Of a stretch of DNA of 64,000 nucleotides, positions 63,843 to 64,000 are shown in pieces. A program made the translations under genes and the position numbers. The notes under the pieces were generated by a model. It did no database searches. It was not told the origin of the DNA and was given only the letters and a program-made list of their open reading frames with translations. Source of the stretch: Palsa-506 sp963836355 (lineage in GTDB: Bacteria > Actinomycetota > Actinomycetes > Streptosporangiales > Streptosporangiaceae); contig CAWIJO010000002.1 in NCBI GenBank assembly GCA_963836355.1, forward strand, positions 434,001 through 498,000, in the 5' to 3' direction. Position 1 is the first letter of the stretch. The number at the start of each line of letters is the position of its first letter.

Positions 63843-64000
63843 CGGGCGTGCGGCAGCGGGAGCAGTTCCTCACGGGCCAGCGCCGCACCATACGCCGCAG
63901 CCGCTCGCACACCGGCCACGGTCACCACCGGGTACTCGGCGGTGATCTCCTGGGCTGTCATGCCCGCGGCCAGGCAGTCCAGCACCACACTGACCGGCAC
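63839..64000 (-). CDS. DUF433 antitoxin, C-terminal part (runs off window)
   Basis: The minus-strand frame open at the window edge reads VPVSVVLDCLAAGMTAQEIT, AEYPVVTVAGVRAAAAYGAA and LAREELLPLPHAR, then TGA. This is the DNA-binding DUF433 domain, with the usual helix-turn-helix. It overlaps the toxin start by four bases. The N-terminus is outside the window. With the toxin broken, the antitoxin may be an orphan. Confidence 0.78.
   Translation of the reverse strand: MPVSVVLDCLAAGMTAQEITAEYPVVTVAGVRAAAAYGAALAREELLPLPHAR

Overview
The window is very GC-rich (roughly 70%), uses many GTG starts, has Shine-Dalgarno sequences of the GGAGG type, actinobacterial LexA boxes (TCGAAC-N4-GTTCGA type) and the ImuA'-ImuB-DnaE2 mutasome. 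All of this points to an actinomycete chromosome. Lineage below that level is a guess; the mix of DUF222/HNH, DUF1918, SRPBCC and many IS elements would suit the Streptosporangiales or a relative.

Layout. 1-3.7 kb: a sugar-acid or polyol catabolic cluster (2-hydroxyacid dehydrogenase, VOC protein, SorC regulator, damaged SDR) divergent from a PfkB kinase. 3.7-12.35 kb: the SOS mutagenesis block. It has two leftward transcription units, each headed by a LexA box: HNH/DUF222-dnaE2 and imuA'-imuB. Between them lies a scar of two gene remnants. 12.6-16.7 kb: a sacsin-type GHKL ATPase and a secreted lysozyme-like protein. 16.8-19.2 kb: a zinc-type ABC importer behind a Zur-like box, with both permeases decayed and the binding protein frameshifted. 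19.4-24.5 kb: a phosphoesterase followed by a graveyard of metabolic pseudogenes. 24.6-33.4 kb: phosphoglucomutase, a truncated BNR-repeat protein, furA-katG (katG carries five single-base insertions), broken amidohydrolase/GNAT and a lipoprotein hydrolase. 33.4-43.9 kb: broken Xre regulator, coupled small membrane ORFs, IS630 relic, a SIR2-TPR protein (candidate defence gene), RecD2 helicase, cyclase-family protein and a lower-GC quinone reductase. 44-46.2 kb: a complete IS30-family element with a passenger gene, inserted next to a 5'-truncated PheS-like gene. 47.7-50.1 kb: a GntR/ABC-2 operon. 51-55 kb: a pYEATS-associated-type membrane protein and a complete IS630 element that splits a gene exactly at TA. 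55-60.2 kb: SRPBCC proteins, a TetR/hydrolase divergent pair and a lipoprotein hydrolase. 60.2-64 kb: three nested IS110-family relics that cut off a DUF433/DUF5615 toxin-antitoxin pair.

Two themes recur. First, many genes carry one internal deletion, one-base indel or short tandem duplication while the remaining protein stays well conserved in another frame. This means either very active recent decay or uncorrected indels in the assembly. Second, several intact genes carry in-frame 15-18 bp tandem repeats (HNH, imuB, sacsin-like gene). The best candidates for new biology are the SIR2-TPR gene, the solitary pYEATS-associated-type membrane protein, the SOS-controlled HNH-dnaE2 unit, the IS30 passenger gene, the truncated PheS/FDX-ACB protein and the small protein rebuilt by removing the IS630 copy. 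I made all family assignments by reading the translated sequence; none was checked by a database search.
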